Assembly (NCBI GenBank): GCA_016801845.1
Contig: CM028931.1
Coordinates: 7,027,563-7,091,562, forward strand
Source of the DNA: Polydactylus sextarius
Taxonomy: Eukaryota > Chordata > Actinopteri > Polynemidae
Length of the DNA: 64,000 bases
Reading direction: 5' to 3'
The position numbers were made by a program, and so were the translations under genes. Shown here piece by piece: positions 9,904-19,841 of this stretch (position 1 is its first letter; the number at the start of each line of letters is the position of its first letter). The notes beneath the pieces were generated by a model, which made no database searches, was not told the origin of the DNA, and was given only the letters and a program-made list of their open reading frames with translations.

Positions 9904-10573
9904 ACAACAGCAGTGGATGCTTGTGGATTTGTGCCCCATTAGTTATTTGCTTATTCAATTTACCTTGTGGAAGTTGTTGCGCAAATTAAGGAGCAATGGC
10001 AACTCTTGATGCTTTTCTTCAACAGCCTAGTGAAGAGCTGCTTGAAGATTTAACTAAGGAACAACTTCTTCAGCTTGCCCTCTTGTGTTCATAAACAGTA
10101 TGCAAGGTTCCAACCAGCAGCTGAGATGGAGCTTATTTCTTCTAGGGTATGGCCTTGAGGTTTGTCACATTCGTGGCCGGGACAATGTCCTGGCAGATGC
10201 CCTTTCCAGGTCATAACAATTCCCTGTTATTGTTTGTTGTTGGGGTATGGTTGCCTTAGAGCACCCATTTTTTTATAGTGGTGGTGTTACAGGCCTTTCA
10301 GTTGTGGCGGTGATCTCTTTCTTCTTTTGTTTCCAGGTAGACTCACCTGAGCTCCTGATTACCTGCAGGTGTGAGCAGTCTACAAAGGCCGGCCTACCGC
10401 CCTCAGTCTCTCTCATTCCTCCTGCTGTTGTGTGCCAGGCAGCAGGTTTTGCTGCTTATCCCACCCTTTTGTTCCTGACCCTAGACATCAGATAATAAAC
10501 ATATTGAAACTATCTTTTTTTTTTTTTGGTCTACCCTTTTGTGTTGCTTCCCTATGAGCCGGGGTTTGTAACA
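9904..10573 (+). mobile_element. Gypsy internal fragment and 3' LTR, unit 4
   Basis: This begins in mid-element. The gag-like ATG at 9996 and the RNase H tail are present. The RNase H end is undamaged here: HIRGRDNVLADALSR is open, whereas units 1 and 2 lack four bases in this stretch. The 3' LTR is 10285-10573 with the usual TGTTACA/TGTAACA ends. Confidence 0.82.
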
Positions 10574-10804
10574 CACCAGTGACCTGGTCCACAAGTAAAC
10601 ACCTAAGTTTGTTTTTATTTTTTTTTTAAGGTTGCATTTGCAGCAGTGTTTTCCGACTAAGAATTTCCTCCTGGATGATAAGGATCAGATTGTGCTCTAG
10701 TTTTTGAGCTTTTTCTTTTCAAATGGAAACTGTGCAGCCAGAACATTATTTAGGTGCAATTTTTCTGCAATTTTGACCCTTTTTTTTTTCTTCTTCTTCT
10801 CCAG

Positions 10805-11780
10805 ATTCACAGCCGGTTCGGTACAGTTCATTTTCGAAGGTTGCACGGCAACATGCTTTGCCTACGGACAGGACAGGAAATGGAAAAACTCATGTAAGTG
10901 TCTGTTGTGTGGAATTGAGTTGTCAGTGCTAATGTATCCAGGGATACATTAATTGATGGTGTTTGTGTAATTCTTCCTCCCTCACGAGGGAAATGAAAAT
11001 TTCACACCGTTGGTATTGGTTTGAATCTCTCTTTCAGCCCAGGATGTTTTGGCCTAACTCGACCACAGGAGGTATAGTAGCCTGGATCTCTCTGCTTACG
11101 TCAGCTTCTTTGAGATTTACAATGGGAAGGTAATAAAAACCTTCCTCTGTTAACTCTATGGACATGTTTGTTTAGAATATTTATCTGACAAATTTGCGTT
11201 TTTTACATTATTCTTGACATGAAAACTACTTTTTGGACAGGTGTATGACCTGCTGAACAAAAAGGCCAAGCTCCGTGCTCTGGAGAATGACAGCTCTGCA
11301 GGTGCAGGTAGTCGGCCTTGAGGAGGTCCACGTGTTCACGGTCCGGAGGAAGTCATCAATACGATACACATGGGCAGTGCACTCAGGTACCATTGTGACA
11401 GGAACGTGTTTGTGTGTTGCAATTTCACAGCAGAGACTTTGTCAAACTGTTGAGTAAAGGAGCACTAAAAGTTAGTTGAAGTCTTTTAACATGGCAGTTA
11501 AAAATGAAAACTTTAAACTACAAAATATGTGTTTCATTTCAAAACATATGTGTAAAACATAAATGTGTCTTTCCTTCTCTTGTGTTTTTCCAGAACATCA
11601 GGCCAAACCTCAGCAAACACCAACTTGTCCCGCTCTTACGCAATCCTCCAAATTGTTCTGTGATGCAATAATCGCGCTGCCTCGCTACACGGCCAATTTT
11701 CATTGGTTGATTTGGCTGGCAACGACCTCAGCACTTTGGTGGAGACTGTGGAGATCAATGGCAGCCTCCTGGCTCTCAAG
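10805..11780 (+). pseudogene. KIF2C-like kinesin motor exons, unit 4 (broken)
   Basis: The exons are 10805-10893, 11038-11129, 11241-11386 and 11594-11780, with the same order and shared lesions as unit 1 (out-of-frame P-loop, frameshift before VINTIHMGS, TGA after LQIVL). The VYDLL exon has a short deletion (AGCTCTGCAGG). Sequence continues into the intron and then the gap at 12025. Confidence 0.85.
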
Positions 11781-12024
11781 GTATATTGAGGCTAACGTGG
11801 ACACCTTCCACCACAGCAGTAACGCTGGCTAGATGCAGATGAAAGGCAGATAAAGAAAAAGATTGAAAGGTAATATCAGTATAGACCTATTTCTTTCAGC
11901 CAGTTGATAATACATTTTCATGGTTTATCATCATGAGAGCGCAGGTGTTGCAGACAGAATGTGTTCAGATGATTTTCCGTGGCAGTGAAATGACTGGATG
12001 TCACTGGAGCTTTGAGGTGAAATA

Positions 12025-12524
12025 NNNNNNNNNNNNNNNNNNNNNNNNNNNNNNNNNNNNNNNNNNNNNNNNNNNNNNNNNNNNNNNNNNNNNNNNNNNN
12101 NNNNNNNNNNNNNNNNNNNNNNNNNNNNNNNNNNNNNNNNNNNNNNNNNNNNNNNNNNNNNNNNNNNNNNNNNNNNNNNNNNNNNNNNNNNNNNNNNNNN
12201 NNNNNNNNNNNNNNNNNNNNNNNNNNNNNNNNNNNNNNNNNNNNNNNNNNNNNNNNNNNNNNNNNNNNNNNNNNNNNNNNNNNNNNNNNNNNNNNNNNNN
12301 NNNNNNNNNNNNNNNNNNNNNNNNNNNNNNNNNNNNNNNNNNNNNNNNNNNNNNNNNNNNNNNNNNNNNNNNNNNNNNNNNNNNNNNNNNNNNNNNNNNN
12401 NNNNNNNNNNNNNNNNNNNNNNNNNNNNNNNNNNNNNNNNNNNNNNNNNNNNNNNNNNNNNNNNNNNNNNNNNNNNNNNNNNNNNNNNNNNNNNNNNNNN
12501 NNNNNNNNNNNNNNNNNNNNNNNN
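12025..12524. other. Assembly gap (500 N)
   Basis: Exactly 500 undetermined bases, a conventional placeholder for a gap of unknown size. The left flank is unit sequence in + orientation and the right flank is unit sequence in - orientation. Confidence 0.98.
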
Positions 12525-12698
12525 AGCAAAACCTGCTGCCTGGCACACAGCAGCAGCGAGGAATGAGAAAGACTGAGGGCTGTAGGCCGGCCTTTGTAGA
12601 CTGCTCACACCTGCAGGTAATCAGTAGCTCAGGTGAGTCTAGCTGGAAACAAAAAAAAAAAGAAAGAGATCACCACCACAACTGCAAGGCCTGTAACA
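12525..12698 (-). mobile_element. Inverted Gypsy LTR fragment
   Basis: Reverse complement of the first ~174 bases of the LTR; its TGTTACA end lies at 12698. It has about the same divergence as the others and continues into the gap. Confidence 0.85.
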
Positions 12699-13020
12699 GG
12701 CCTGTCCCAGGAACAGACACCACATCGATCTGCTTTTATTAATCTCTGATGACACAAGAATGACAGCGCTTAGAAGAAAAACAGGATGGCTGACATTTTA
12801 GTGATGACGTTGCATATAGGAGATTCTTCGGTGTCTGCACAGAAGGCACAGGGCTCTGTGTTTCTCCCCAGAATGCTTTCACTCATAGTATAAATGGGAG
12901 AGGGCCAAGTGAAAAAAACATGGTTGGTATTATGTCTGTCTGAGCACAGTGTTATATTACTCCAAATATACCTTGCTTGTTAAGGGGCCGCTATATAACA
13001 CACACACAAATCCTGTGGGA
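12699..13020 (-). pseudogene. Inverted piece of the array: KIF2C-like N-terminal exon and intron
   Basis: On the minus strand this matches unit 1 from about 3540 to 3840: the intron with GCATTCTGGGGAGAAACACAG, then the kinesin exon fragment ending in CTGTTCCTGGGACAGG. About 33 bases of exon present in the direct copies, between GGGACAGG and the LTR, are missing here, with a CAGG-type microhomology at the deletion. The homology stops at a poly-A run near 13031. Confidence 0.82.
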
Positions 13021-13026
13021 TTCAAC

Positions 13027-13059
<33 letters not shown>

Positions 13060-13167
13060 AACACAAAAAGAGCTCCAAGTTTAGCTCGAATGTTAACACA
13101 CATTTGCATATAAAGTCAGGCATAGTTCAAAACTGCAAATTTACCAGGTCGCCTGCTGATACAGGGA

Positions 13168-14042
13168 TTATTTCCAATGTTTCTCTGAAGCCTTGATGAT
13201 CTCAGAGAATTTCTGGTTTGGTCGAGAAGCTCTCCAAACTTCAATGAAGACAAGAAAGAAAAGCAATATAAATGAAATGTGTGAAACGATTTTGCGCCCA
13301 AAATTCACATTATTAGTAGAATTGATAAATGAAATAAAAATCTCTCACCTCCCTTTTTCTTAGTCTGCATTTCAGGTGGTTTTATAACACAAGGCAGCCC
13401 TTTTTGTTGCCTTTTGGTTAATTCTTGAGGAGCCACAGATTTTCTCCCTGAAATGCAAAAGATCTTAATCACTTTTTAATTTTAATGAACTCACATCTCA
13501 TTGACAGCATTGTAATTTCTAACAAATTTAATTGCAGTTGTGACATTAATGTATGGGATGTGATCCACTGGATGCACAATTTTTTTTTTTTTATTTATTT
13601 ATTTTTTACATCTGTCACTGACCTTTGATTATGGACGGAGGAGGCATCCTCTCAGGTTCATCATTTTTTTTTTGTGGCCTCACGGGCAAGAGACAGCGAC
13701 GGTGCTGGTTTGCTCTCATTCTTTCTGTGTTGCCGTAGGAATCACTAAATAATAAAATAAGGCAGAAGAATGCGCTCAGTTTTATACAGTGATAAATGTT
13801 ACCACAGTTATAGTTACCACAGTTAAAGTTGCTATGTGACTGATAACAGCTAAATTTAGCATATAAATATGTGGCTTATATTTTCCAAAGGAAAGGTCTA
13901 AATTATAAATGTATTCTTTTTGGTAGAAATAACCAACCAGAATCCATAAGGGCTGATGATGAGGGGAGACCAGGACGGTCCATCTCTGGGCTTCCTTTGA
14001 AGACTCAATAGTTGGAACGCGTGCTGAAACATCAGTTGGGAC
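13168..14042 (-). CDS. Unrecognised small four-exon protein
   Basis: I do not recognise this protein. Four exons with canonical borders join in consistent phase: 13938-14042, 13623-13744, 13349-13447 and 13168-13238, ending in TAA at 13168-13170. Starting at the first in-frame ATG (14030-14032, MFQHAFQLLSLQRKPRDGPS) the product is about 125 residues. Later segments include CDSYGNTERMRANQHRRC, MPPPSIIKGRKSVAPQELT, KGLPCVIKPPEMQTKKKG and the C-terminus NQKFSEIIKASEKHWK. It is basic and rich in Pro, Lys and Arg, with no signal peptide or membrane segment, so a nuclear or cytoskeletal role is possible but unproven. The start could lie in an unseen upstream exon. A decayed duplicate of the third exon lies at 40,885-40,990. 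Confidence 0.6.
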
Positions 14043-15290
14043 CTGAACAAACACGCCGGTCTGGCCTGAGACAGACTACTGGAAACTCAAAAGACGACAA
14101 AGCATCTAAGTAAAACGGGTGCAATGTGAGCATCATCATAAAGCAAGTGCCATTAAGTTTTCTAACTTTGGGCACAAAACCTAAACCCCCACACAACAGA
14201 AAGATTAACTGTGTGTAGTTTAGGTTGTCAAATCACAAGAGCCAAGATTCTTTACTCTTGTGACAGAGAAGTGAGCTAGGAGTGAGAGAAACAGCAACAG
14301 ACAAGTGGAAGCTGAGTGTCAGTGAAATGATGAAAGCTTCTAATGAGAGCACATTTGAGCATTAAAATGTTACTAAGGGCACTGTAATAGTGATACTGTA
14401 AGCCAATTTTATAAAAAAAAAAGCTGTAAAATCCTGTAAAAATGCTATATCCTTACTTATCCAGTGATAATATATGCCAGTGTGTGCTCCCTTTAAATTC
14501 TCTTTGTCCAATGTTTCTTTCTCTTCTCACCCAGAATTTAGAGCTCAGAAAAGAGTGAACAAGGACACATGGTTCTATGAGCCCAGAATTAGTCATTTTG
14601 TGTCAATGTGCCATTTATTATTAAAATGAACAAATTTAGACAAAAATCCTCTTCCAGGATGGTTAGTTTAGCACACACACCTCAGACAAATCAGTTCAAT
14701 TTTTTACATACAAGCTTTAATACTCTTCCTTTCAGAACTACTGTTTATTTTAGCTCAAGTTTCTGAACCCAAAAGATAAGTAACACATTGCATTTCCCAA
14801 ATTCCAAATAAATGTAAGACTTTTTAAGGCTTTATCTTAGGAAAATATATTTAAGACTTCTAAGGCCCCACGGCCACCCTGTAACTTTTAACGGTTAGCA
14901 TTAGCCAGCTGTCACGTTATCTCGAACGCTAGCTCAACTCTAGATAAAATAATGTTGCCAAATAAGGTTAACATTACACCACTAACGAGAAGAAAGAGCT
15001 GAATTCCATAATTTATAATGCAACCGAATCTATAATTAAATCATGTTAGCTTTAACATTAATGTTATCAAGGTACCGTTAGCAAACAGTTAGATAGCTTT
15101 AGCTTGCTGTGCTATGCATATGATAAATGGCTGCCTGTAAGAACCACTAAACAAGACAAAAGGATCAAAACAACCAACAATCATTTACTGAGATATTCGC
15201 TAATTACAATATTTTTATCGCTACCTTTTGTTTTTTTATTTTATTTTAATCGCTGATCACTTCACCAAGAGTCCATCAGACAGTCAAACC
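14043..15290 (-). other. Probable 5' intron/UTR of the small gene
   Basis: AT-rich sequence without a convincing coding exon, lying between the first coding exon at 14042 and a promoter-like block near 15,300. I see no repeat family here. Confidence 0.4.
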
Positions 15291-15360
15291 GGAAGTGGAA
15301 GGTTTCAAAGACTTTTGTCGAAAGGGGGGAAGGTAGGATGTACCATTGTGACGGGGTGTT
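15280..15360. promoter_or_regulatory. Candidate promoter with ETS-type site
   Basis: ACCGGAAGTGGAAGG at 15289-15303 is a strong ETS-type (CCGGAAGT) element, common in TATA-less housekeeping promoters. It is suitably placed upstream of the minus-strand small gene, and weak plus-strand exon candidates begin just beyond it, so it might be bidirectional. Confidence 0.4.
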
Positions 15361-15539
15361 TGTGTTAATTCTGCAGATATGGTCTTTAAAGAGCCCAAAT
15401 AAGTGTAAAAGTGTGCAATCATGATATTTCACAGTTAGACATATTGAGAATTGTGCACATAAATGTATTTGTACATAAATATCACATCAGTAGTGTTGGT
15501 GTATTTTTATCATCTGCGGTTTGTCTCGTGGGAGGGGCT

Positions 15540-15792
15540 TCCAGTAGAAAAGCAGCACCCTGCACACTTCACAACACAGCAGCCTGGAGGGCAGCAAGTG
15601 GCAGAGCCTCCACCAAGTGCAAGTGTCTCCATGTTGGTAAGGCTGTCAGTTGGAGAGACTGTATTCATGTTGTTGCTTTATGTTCAAGTTCACTATGTGT
15701 TCCATTTTTCGCTCCATTGTTTTCATTTCTAAAAAAATAATAATAATAATTGTGTGTTTTATACAGGCAAAAGAACAACCTTTGCCAAAGAG
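15540..15792 (+). other. Weak exon candidates
   Basis: A possible exon ends at 15636 (donor GTAAGG) and a 26-base candidate lies at 15767-15792 (acceptor TTATACAG, donor GTACGT). Joined, they stay open (STKCKCLHVGKRTTFAKE). I recognise no family. Nearby, 15781-15816 and 15897-15965 read LPKRYVGRIIDLSQ and LPKRYIGWLVDLSH, so a short coding-like motif is repeated ~115 bp apart. Confidence 0.3.
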
Positions 15793-15829
15793 GTACGTTG
15801 GTCGGATTATAGATTTGTCACAATTACTG

Positions 15830-15890
15830 ACATTTGTGTTGTGCTTTAATTAGCAATAATAATTGTCTTGTGTGTTTTCTGCACACAATG
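15830..15890 (+). repeat. Segment duplicated in front of the (CAA)n tract
   Basis: TGACATTTGTGTTGTGCTTT through TTGTGTGTTTTCTGCACA recurs at 30711-30764 with few changes, immediately before the CAA microsatellite. The two sites flank the SAMD3-like array on either side. Confidence 0.75.
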
Positions 15891-16019
15891 ACTTTTGCCA
15901 AAGAGATACATTGGTTGGCTTGTAGATTTGTCACACACTGTAAATGCAAACAATATCCTGACTGAAGATGAAATGGTGTGTTTAACTTAATTCATACTAG
16001 TTTTTAGTGTTTACTTTTT

Positions 16020-16918
16020 TTTTTTTTTTTTTTACTTTACTTTACTTTACCCCCATACGCCTTTCATTTAATTATATCTACTTGGTTTTTCTGAGTATGT
16101 AGCATGATTTATAATCATGACTCAAGTTACAGAACTATGCGCCCCCAGTGCGTGTCCATTTCCGTTACTGCACATTTACCACTGGAGGAAACTCACGCAG
16201 ATTCTGGTGCACACCTAAAAGCGACTAGAGCGCACCACAGCGCCGAAGTCATTATTTCTCTATGGAGAGACTGTGAAGTCGGCGGCAGTGAAGCCGCCTC
16301 TAGCGGCCAGAGAGCGAAAAGGAGAAGTTAAAATCCAGTTAACTTTATGGTAATGAGTTATGACGCCATTCGCTAAAAACCAATCACAACGCTTAGATTC
16401 ACCAAAGTCCCACAGTCAGGTGGGTTCGAGGGAACAAGCCACAGAATTTAAGTTCCTAGTTCCTAGGTGGTTTTGAGATGGCCAGCGGAAAAGCCACGGA
16501 ATTATTATTATTTTACTGTCATCATTATTTTTCCATTCTTAGTAAATAAATTTTGAATTGGCTCGCTTTTGGTCGCTGTCGGTGTGAACGCACAGTTAAA
16601 AAGTTAGCAGCATCTCAACATAAGTTTAATCCACAAGTCCGCGCCTGTTAGCTGCTGGATTAGCATAGGCTGCTAATTTAGCTGTTTTTGTTAACCAGCT
16701 AATTTAGTGGCTGTGGAGGGGTCGGCCCGTGCTTCACTTCCAGGCAGCAGAATAAAGGTATGTACGGGCGCAGTCATGTTGGTGCTGGGATGTAAGCAAT
16801 AGCTAAGGTCAGACCAGAACGTGTGTAACGCCAGTTAAGTTTAAGTTTGTTCGCTATGCATTTGTAGACACGACATTAAAGTGAGTGCTTCTTCTCACAG
16901 TATACCTCACGGCTTGAC
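16020..16918 (+). other. Non-coding region with possible 5' untranslated exon
   Basis: It contains a poly-T and (TTTAC)n stretch at 16017-16050, a GC-richer block at 16,700-16,760, and a possible non-coding exon ending at 16757 with a GTATGT donor. CACTTCC at 16735-16741 is a reverse ETS-like site. This could be the promoter of the SAMD3-like gene copy that follows. I see no other coding signal. Confidence 0.3.
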
Positions 16919-16920
16919 AG

Positions 16921-17070
16921 CTTGAAAGTGAAGGAAAGGCTTTCGGACTCAGCTTATATGAAGAGATGATGGATCAGACATTTTCTTTGCAACGCAAAGA
17001 AATTGTGGAAGAACAGCCTCTGGTCAAAGCGGTTATGGATCGCTAGACTGCACTGTTCACAATAAGTCAG
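16921..17070 (+). pseudogene. SAMD3-like family exon with in-frame stop
   Basis: The exon starts after CTTGACAG and ends before GTATGG. It reads LYEEMMDQTFSLQRKEIVEE, then QPLVKAVMDR, a TAG stop at 17044-17046, then TALFTISQ. In the multicopy fish proteins often labelled SAMD3-like, this place reads R-W-P-A-L-F, so the stop most simply replaces the tryptophan codon (TGG to TAG). The exon lies 224 bases upstream of the first unit of the tandem array, which carries the next exons of the same family. Confidence 0.6.
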
Positions 17071-17294
17071 GTATGGCCCACTTACTGAACCACACCTCAA
17101 GTAATCATTATTTTCATTGTAGCTTACTCTGTTGTTTCATTAGATTCGTTTAATGCTTAATTGATCACAAGTTACAGGAATCTGGGCATTACTTTTTGAG
17201 AAATGTATGATATATGACCGTAAAATAGACTATTGGCATTTAATGACTACAATGATGGATGTGTGTTGTTTTTGTTTTTTTTTTTTTGATTAAG

Positions 17295-17887
17295 GTTTTT
17301 GCCAAGTTCTACAGAGTTGCCAGTAAGAGTCTCAAGAAAGACTTCTATGGGCCACCATATCACTGCCTCATTGACTTCTTCAAATCCAGAAAGGGAGTTG
17401 CTACTGCTACTACTTTGTACAACAACTACTAATTGATTCAATGTTTAACACATATACACATTTTTTTTTTTTCTCAAAATAGCTTTCTGCTTGTTTTCTT
17501 GTCATCTTTTCCATGAGACCAATGAGATCACTCACAACACGCGCTGCTGTCCCTACAATGTCTGCCCCTGTATGTTTGAGATAATTCCAGCTTAATTCTT
17601 CCTCAGCTGTTCAGTAAGTATTGAAATAATGATGATCATATGACCTTCATACAGTGCACATTTTAGGACATCATCAGACCTCAGGTTCATTTCTCAAATT
17701 TCAGTAAAAATAACATTGTTCAGGTATCGTAATAAAAAAAAAAAAAAAAAACTTGAACCACTAATTTCATGCCATTTCCAGTAAATTAATTTTGCACAGC
17801 ACCCATTCCTTATAGGATACATACTTGAAATTAAATAATAATGGTTTTGTTTTGTTCTGTTTTGGGTTTAAATGTCAAAAAGAGATT

Positions 17888-17918
<31 letters not shown>

Positions 17919-18577
17919 TTTTTGAAAATGTGCACCTACACTGTTTGACCTGATGTTGTTTGGTGTATTTGGCTTGAGGCTGCTTGGTCTGAAACTGTTT
18001 TGCTTAAGGTCGATTTGAATTATGATTCCTGCAGATCAGTTTGATTAGTGAACACACTATAGCCGTGGGTCCCGGTCATATCATCCTACCTAAATTTATT
18101 TATATTCTTTTATTTTGAACGCAGGATTCGGACACTGTAGATGACTTCACCCAGTTGCCTGTTGGGGTTCTTAGAGTCATGGCTGAGGTCACGCCACCAT
18201 AGACTTAACGGCATTGCAATCATCCTTGAAGGAAACATTGTCATGGATGAGATTTCCACAACCTCTCAAGCACTTTGTCTTCTGTTTGGCTTGATATATG
18301 CACTCCATCTGGATTACCCTCAAGGTATGAAGAACACTTTTGAGTTCATCCAGAAGATACTGTTGAACCTCGACGACAAAAGCTCAGCCCAAAACCGCAG
18401 ACATTAAAAATTGCTCTTTTGGCTAGATGTTGTGGTTAGGGATAGCTATACTGGTTGTCTACATACGCTTGATGTGATTATGATGGAGCTGAACAGTTAA
18501 ACAAAACATTATTGAATATTTGATGCCTTAATTTTTATCCACGTGAATATTATATTTTACTGACATTTTTAGTTCAG
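17295..18577 (+). pseudogene. SAMD3-like unit copy 1
   Basis: Exon A is at 17295 and exon B starts at 18125. The A exon is open to TAA (ends TTLYNNY). The sequence before exon A differs from the later copies, so this is the founder edge of the array. Exon B has the CTTAACGG form (stop plus shift) and ACCCTCAAGG, giving LDYPQGMKNTFEF. Confidence 0.75.
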
Positions 18578-19841
18578 GTTTTTGCCAAGTTCTACAGAGT
18601 TGCCAGTAAGAGTCTCAAGAAAGACTTCTATGGGCCACCATATCACCATATGCCTCATTGACTTCTTCAAATCCAGAAAGGGAGTTGCTACTGCTACTAC
18701 TTTGTACAACAACTACTAATTGATTCAATGTTGTAACACATATACACAATAGCTTTCTGCTTGTTTTCTTGTCATCTTTTCCATGAGACCAATGAGATCA
18801 CCACAACACGCGCTGCTGTCCTACAATGTCTGCCCCTGTATGTTTGAGATAATTCCAGCTTAATTCTTCCTCAGCTGTTCAGTAAGTATTGAAATAATGA
18901 TGATCATATGACCTTCATACAGTGCACATTTTAGGACATCATCAGACCTCAGGTTCATTTCTCAAATTTCAGTAAAAATAACATTGTTCAGGTATCGTAA
19001 TTTAAAAAAAAAAAAAAAAAACTTGAACCACTGATTTCATGCCATTTCCAGTAAATTAATTTTGCACAGCACCCATTCCTTATAGGATACATACTTGAAA
19101 TTAAATAATAATGGTTTTGTTTTGTTCTGTTTTGGGTTTAAATGTCAAAAAAGATTTTTTTTTTTATTTATTTTTTTTTTTTTTTTTTGAAAATGTGCAC
19201 CTACACTGTTTGACCTGATGTTGTTTGGTGTATTTGGCTTGAGGCTGCTTGGTCTGAAACTGTTTTGCTTAAGGTCGATTTGAATTATGATTCCTGCAGA
19301 TCAGTTTGATTAGTGAACACACTATAGCCGTGGTCCGGGTCATATCATCCTACCTAAATTTATTTATATTCTTTTATTTTGAACGCAGGATTCGGACACT
19401 GTAGATGACTTCACCCAGTTGCCTGTTGGGGTTCTTAGAGTCATGGCTGAGGTCACGCCACCATAGACGAACGGCATTGCAATCATCCTTGAAGGAAACA
19501 TTGTCATGGATGAGATTTCCACAACCTCTCAAGCACTTTGTCTTCTGTTTGGCTTGATATATGCACTCCATCTGGATTACCCCAAGGTATGAAGAACACT
19601 TTTGAGTTCATCCAGAAGATACTGTTGAACCTCAAGACGATAAAAGCTCAGCCCAAAACCGCAGACATTAAAAATTGCTCTTTTGGCTAGATGTTGTGGT
19701 TAGGGATAGCTATACTGGTTGTCTACATACGCTTGATGTGATTATGATGGAGCTGAACAGTTAAACAAAACATTATTGAATATTTGATGCCTTAATTTTT
19801 ATCCACGTGAATATTATATTTTACTGACATTTTTAGTTCAG
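18578..19841 (+). pseudogene. SAMD3-like unit copy 2
   Basis: Exon A has four extra bases (CACCATATGCCTC) and is shifted. Exon B (from 19389) has GACGAACGG: a one-base shorter form that puts both halves of exon B in one frame apart from the shared TAG at 19464-19466. ACCCCAAGG then shifts it again. Confidence 0.75.

Larger units (their letters stand above)
1..12024 (+). repeat. Tandem array of ~4.44 kb NLR/KIF2C-like/Gypsy units
   Basis: The same ~4.44 kb sequence recurs head to tail: position 284 matches 4723, 901 matches 5341, and 2212 matches 6668 and 11594. Copies differ mainly by homopolymer length, short indels and a few substitutions. In transcription order each unit holds two NLR-like N-terminal exons, a kinesin exon interrupted by an LTR element, and further kinesin-13 motor exons. 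Unit 1 starts inside the Gypsy internal region, unit 2 starts near 4438, unit 3 follows a solo LTR at 8332-8617, and a fourth partial unit starts at ~9904 and runs into the assembly gap. The copies are young, but the coding parts were already broken before amplification because the same lesions are shared. Confidence 0.93.

Noticed and set aside
11918..12742. Long ORFs across 11,918-12,742
   Set aside because: They are open only because they read through the 500-N gap.
16017..16050. Possible pyrimidine-rich regulatory tract
   Set aside because: Poly-T followed by (TTTAC)n is ordinary simple sequence; no further signal supports a function.
19374..19571. Minus-strand 65-codon ORF in the SAMD3-like exon B copies
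   Set aside because: Antisense shadow of exon B; the plus strand carries the family similarity and the splice signals.
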